This document shows positions 61,648 through 64,000 of a stretch of 64,000 nucleotides of DNA, in pieces. How positions within the stretch are numbered: the stretch's first letter is position 1; every line of letters starts with the position of its first letter. The notes under the pieces are model-generated. The model saw nothing but the letters and a program-made list of their open reading frames with translations. It made no database searches and had not been told where the DNA came from. Source of the stretch: Sphingomicrobium aestuariivivum (GTDB lineage Bacteria; Pseudomonadota; Alphaproteobacteria; Sphingomonadales; Sphingomonadaceae); the NCBI RefSeq assembly GCF_024721585.1, contig NZ_CP102629.1:1746501-1810500 (forward strand). Direction: 5' to 3'. The translations under genes were made by a program, and so were the position numbers.

Positions 61648-62484
61648 GTGCAAATCATTAAGGGCAGGGAAAATTTGCGCGCTGCGCTCGGCACCTTGCG
61701 CGCCGGCGGCAAGTCGCTGGCGATGGTGCCGACGATGGGCGCGCTCCACGAGGGGCATCTCGCGCTGGTGCGCGAGGCGGCGGCCCATGCCGACAGGGTG
61801 ATCGCCTCGATCTTCGTCAATCCGCTCCAGTTCAACGATGCGGGCGACCTCGAGCGCTATCCGCGCGACGAGGAAGGCGATGCCGCCAAGCTCGAAAGCG
61901 CGGGCTGCGATGCGGTGTGGATGCCGACCCCCGCCGACCTTTACCCCGACGGCTTTGCTACCACCGTCCATGTCGAGGGCATCACCGACCTGTGGGAAGG
62001 CGCGCATCGCCCCGGCCATTTCGACGGGGTCGCGACGGTCGTCACCAAGCTCTTCACCAACGTCCGCCCCGACGTCGCCGTGTTCGGCGAGAAGGATTAC
62101 CAGCAGCTCGCGCTCATCCGGCGGCTGACGGCGGACCTCGATCTCGGGGTGGAGATCGTCGGGCTGCCGACCGTGCGTGCCGAAGACGGGCTGGCGCTGT
62201 CCTCGCGCAATGCGTTGCTGTCCGACGACGAACGTGCGGCGGCGGCGGCGCTTCCGCGCGCGCTCGATGAAATGGCCGCGATGATTCGCGCCGGCACCCC
62301 GCCGCGTGACGCCGAAGCGGCGGCAAAGCAAAAACTGGTCGGTGCCGGTTTCGGGCCGGTCGACTATGTCGCTTATGTCCATGCCGATACGCTGGAACCG
62401 CTGGAAACCGCCAATAAGGACGCGCGTATCATTGCCGCGGCGAGCCTCGGCAAGGTGCGGCTTATCGACAACAGGGCGGGCTGA
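61648..62484 (+). CDS. panC: Pantoate--beta-alanine ligase PanC
   Basis: Makes pantothenate from pantoate and beta-alanine with ATP; 278 residues. PTMGALHEGHLALV carries the HIGH-like motif, FVNPLQFN and GEKDYQQLALIRR follow, and LALSSRN is the KMSKS-like loop. The start is GTG 61648 with AAGGGGC upstream, giving MQIIKGRENLRAALG. A terminator overlaps the end of the gene. Confidence 0.96.
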   Translation: MQIIKGRENLRAALGTLRAGGKSLAMVPTMGALHEGHLALVREAAAHADRVIASIFVNPLQFNDAGDLERYPRDEEGDAAKLESAGCDAVWMPTPADLYPDGFATTVHVEGITDLWEGAHRPGHFDGVATVVTKLFTNVRPDVAVFGEKDYQQLALIRRLTADLDLGVEIVGLPTVRAEDGLALSSRNALLSDDERAAAAALPRALDEMAAMIRAGTPPRDAEAAAKQKLVGAGFGPVDYVAYVHADTLEPLETANKDARIIAAASLGKVRLIDNRAG

Positions 62485-62510
62485 ACCGTCCGTTCCGGAC
62501 ATGGTTTTTT
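62484..62510 (+). terminator. Intrinsic terminator after panC
   Basis: AACC plus GTCCG (62484-62492) pair with CGGAC and GGTT (62496-62500, 62503-62506), with a 3-base loop and a bulged AT. It runs into six T. Confidence 0.6.
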
Positions 62511-62597
62511 CCGCGTTAACCATTTGTCAGGACCGAATCGCGATCACTGATCCCATCGACGGGCACCAACGCCCGCAAGCAACAGGGGTTAAGTGAC

Positions 62598-62909
62598 ATG
62601 GCCATCAGCCAATCGAGTGCCGAGTTCCTGATCAAGAGCCGCATCGCCGACGCGATGGAGGGCGATGTGGATGCGCTGTTCGAACTGGGCGTGAGCTATT
62701 CGACCGGCCGGGGCGGCTGCGACGTCGACCTCATCGAAGCGCACAAGTGGTTCAACCTTGCGGCCCTTAATGGCGACAAGCGCTCGCAGCAGTGCCGCGC
62801 CGAAATCTCGGTCGAGATGACCGCGCGCGAGATCGCCGAAGCGCAGAAGAGCGCGCGTGCCTTCCTCGCCATGGGCGGTGCCGGCGCCGGCAGCCGCTAC
62901 GCCGCCTAA
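62598..62909 (+). CDS. Sel1-like repeat protein
   Basis: A 103-residue alpha-helical protein with a Sel1-like repeat: DVDALFELGVSYSTGRGG then DLIEAHKWFNLAALNGD matches the A...LG..Y..G.G...D...A..WF..AA..G pattern. It has no signal peptide, so it is probably cytoplasmic and mediates protein contacts. The start is ATG 62598 with AGGGGT upstream. GCGTTAACCATTT, also found before the adhesin, lies 73 bases upstream of the start. Confidence 0.8.
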   Translation: MAISQSSAEFLIKSRIADAMEGDVDALFELGVSYSTGRGGCDVDLIEAHKWFNLAALNGDKRSQQCRAEISVEMTAREIAEAQKSARAFLAMGGAGAGSRYAA

Positions 62910-62943
62910 AAGAAAAGCGGGGCGGCATCGCTGCCACCCCGCT
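62907..62943 (-). terminator. Intrinsic terminator for pal
   Basis: On the minus strand AGCGGGG...CCCCGCT forms a 12-bp stem with one mismatch and a 4-base loop (62916-62943), followed by TTTTCTTTT. It lies 24 bases past the pal stop and may also serve the Sel1-like gene from the other side. Confidence 0.75.
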
Positions 62944-62967
62944 CTCCAATAAGGATCGTCGCGCCGA

Positions 62968-63474
62968 CTACTGGACGACGACGGTCACGGCGCGGCGGTT
63001 CTGCGCCCACGCCTGCTCGTTCGAGCCGAGCGCCACCGGGCGCTCCTTGCCCCAGCTGATGACGGTCATGCGCTGGTTGGGCACACCCATCGAGGCGAGA
63101 TATTCGCGCGCCGCATTGGCACGACGCTCGCCCAGCGCGAGGTTGTATTCGCGGGTGCCGCGTTCGTCGGCATGGCCTTCGATCGAGGCATTGACGGTGG
63201 GGTTGTCGATCAGCCAGCGTGCCTGCGCCTCGAGGGTCGCGCGGGCGTCCATCTCGAGATTATACTTGTCGGTGGCGAAGTAGATGGTGTCCGAACCCGC
63301 CGCCGCGATCAGCGCCGCCTGGGCGTTGGGCAGCTCGACGAGGTCGAGGTCATTGTCGGCGACCGGGGTCGACGGCGCGGTATATTCTTCCGACGGTGCG
63401 ACGACGTCGTCGTCCTTCGAACCGCAGGCCGCGAGGGTCAGCGTGGCCGCCGTGATGAGCAACAGTTTCTTCAT
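62968..63474 (-). CDS. pal: Peptidoglycan-associated lipoprotein Pal
   Basis: A 168-residue outer membrane lipoprotein: lipobox LTLAAC (Cys17), a short linker, and a C-terminal OmpA-like domain (about 60-168) with IYFATDKYNLEMDARATLEA and the peptidoglycan-binding EGHADERGTREYNLALGERR. It anchors the outer membrane to peptidoglycan and works with TolB. It starts 24 bases after the tolB stop, the conserved tolB-pal order. Confidence 0.96.
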   Translation of the reverse strand: MKKLLLITAATLTLAACGSKDDDVVAPSEEYTAPSTPVADNDLDLVELPNAQAALIAAAGSDTIYFATDKYNLEMDARATLEAQARWLIDNPTVNASIEGHADERGTREYNLALGERRANAAREYLASMGVPNQRMTVISWGKERPVALGSNEQAWAQNRRAVTVVVQ

Positions 63475-63498
63475 TGGGTAACTCCCTTTTCCCTGGAT

Positions 63499-64000
63499 CT
63501 AGTTTTGCAAGGGCGACCAGCTGGGATCGGAACCCCCCAGCGGGGTCGGCATGACGCGGGCGCGGCCACCATTGACCGGCACGGCATAGAGGGTCGCATC
63601 ACCCGAACCCTGGGTGGTGCGATGGAACATCACGAACTGGCCGTTGGGGGCCCAGCTCGGGCCCTCGTCCTGCCAGGCCGAGGTGAGGAGGCGTTCGCCG
63701 CCGCCGGTCGGGGCCATGACCCCGATGCGGAACTGGCCGCCACCGATCTTGGTGAAGGCGATGAGATTGCCGAGCGGGCTCCAGGTCGGCGAGGCATATT
63801 GGCCGCCGCCGAAGCTGATGCGGCGCTGGTCCGAACCGTCGGCGTTCATCACGTAGAGCTGCTGCGAGCCCGAGCGATCGCTTTCGAAGACGATGCGGCG
63901 ACCGTCGGGCGAGAAGCTGGGCGAGGTGTCGACACCGGGCATGGTGGTGAGGCGGCGCGGGGTGCCGCCATTGGCGCTGACGACATAGATGTCGGTGTTG
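63499..64000 (-). CDS. tolB: Tol-Pal system protein TolB (C-terminal part, cut by window edge)
   Basis: The last 166 codons of TolB. The beta-propeller repeats are clear: TSPSFSPDGRRIVFESDRSG, YVMNADGSDQRRISF, PTWSPLGNLIAFTK and PSWAPNGQFVMFHR. TolB is periplasmic and contacts Pal and the TolA-TolQ-TolR complex. The N-terminus lies beyond position 64000. Co-transcribed with pal. Confidence 0.96.
   Translation of the reverse strand, partial: NTDIYVVSANGGTPRRLTTMPGVDTSPSFSPDGRRIVFESDRSGSQQLYVMNADGSDQRRISFGGGQYASPTWSPLGNLIAFTKIGGGQFRIGVMAPTGGGERLLTSAWQDEGPSWAPNGQFVMFHRTTQGSGDATLYAVPVNGGRARVMPTPLGGSDPSWSPLQN

Noticed and set aside
59421-61835. An apparent 804-residue fusion reading from the mipZ region into the phosphomutase
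   Set aside because: The upstream part is mipZ read out of frame. The mutase has its own ATG 60788 with an AGGA site, and MipZ is intact in another frame.

Overview
The window is chromosomal DNA from a GC-rich alphaproteobacterium, most likely a member of the Sphingomonadales (inference). The supports are a class I (archaeal-type) lysyl-tRNA synthetase, a MipZ-type division ATPase, the rpmF-plsX-fabH-ihfA-merR order, an HWE-family histidine kinase, a RcnB-like protein and a DevABC-like exporter. No phage, transposase, integrase or CRISPR array was seen. Genes are tightly packed: many starts overlap the preceding stop as ATGA, GTGA or TGATG, and most convergent gene ends touch or interlock.

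Layout: 1-1315 holds rimK (cut by the window edge) and its RimK-associated zinc protease. 1387-10129 holds central metabolism (fumC, acnA, pyrC), a tandem pair of DUF4142 envelope proteins, a rhodanese lipoprotein, the Fe-S factor YgfZ and a Crp/Fnr regulator, followed by tRNA-Ser(GCT). 10516-14959 is a sensory block: a LOV photoreceptor-like protein, a very large CheB-CheR-PAS-HWE kinase and a single-domain response regulator without an obvious start codon. 14963-19973 is a tripartite ABC exporter operon (permease, ATPase, HlyD adaptor, NodT-type outer membrane factor) with a divergent TetR regulator and a double palindromic operator. glpK follows.

21463-37448 is the most distinctive region. 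A 577-base regulatory region rich in inverted repeats precedes a 2826-residue repetitive RTX adhesin. Downstream lie its predicted type I secretion parts: a TolC-like channel, a LapB-like ABC transporter, a SleB-type cell wall hydrolase and a LapC-like adaptor. A convergent LapG-type cysteine protease completes the locus. The adhesin carries a PAAG dialanine motif at residues 102-105, near where LapG cuts LapA, so this looks like a Lap-type surface-retained adhesin system. No LapD is visible, and a peptidoglycan hydrolase sits inside the secretion operon.

37514-50706 holds an alpha/beta hydrolase, an orphan 2Fe-2S subunit, an Arg-rich RcnB-like protein, small stress-type proteins, lysK, purine salvage (a phosphoribosyltransferase and add), a DinG-like helicase overlapping sixA, and the merR-ihfA-fabH-plsX-rpmF cluster. 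50854-54612 holds an MBL hydrolase, a dipeptidase and a PabB-PabC fusion. 54601-59417 is a ligase-associated-type DNA repair cluster (PdeM endonuclease, DEDDh exonuclease, Lhr-type helicase, MBL exonuclease) without a ligase. 59421-64000 holds a phosphohexomutase, mipZ, panC, a Sel1-like protein, pal and the end of tolB.
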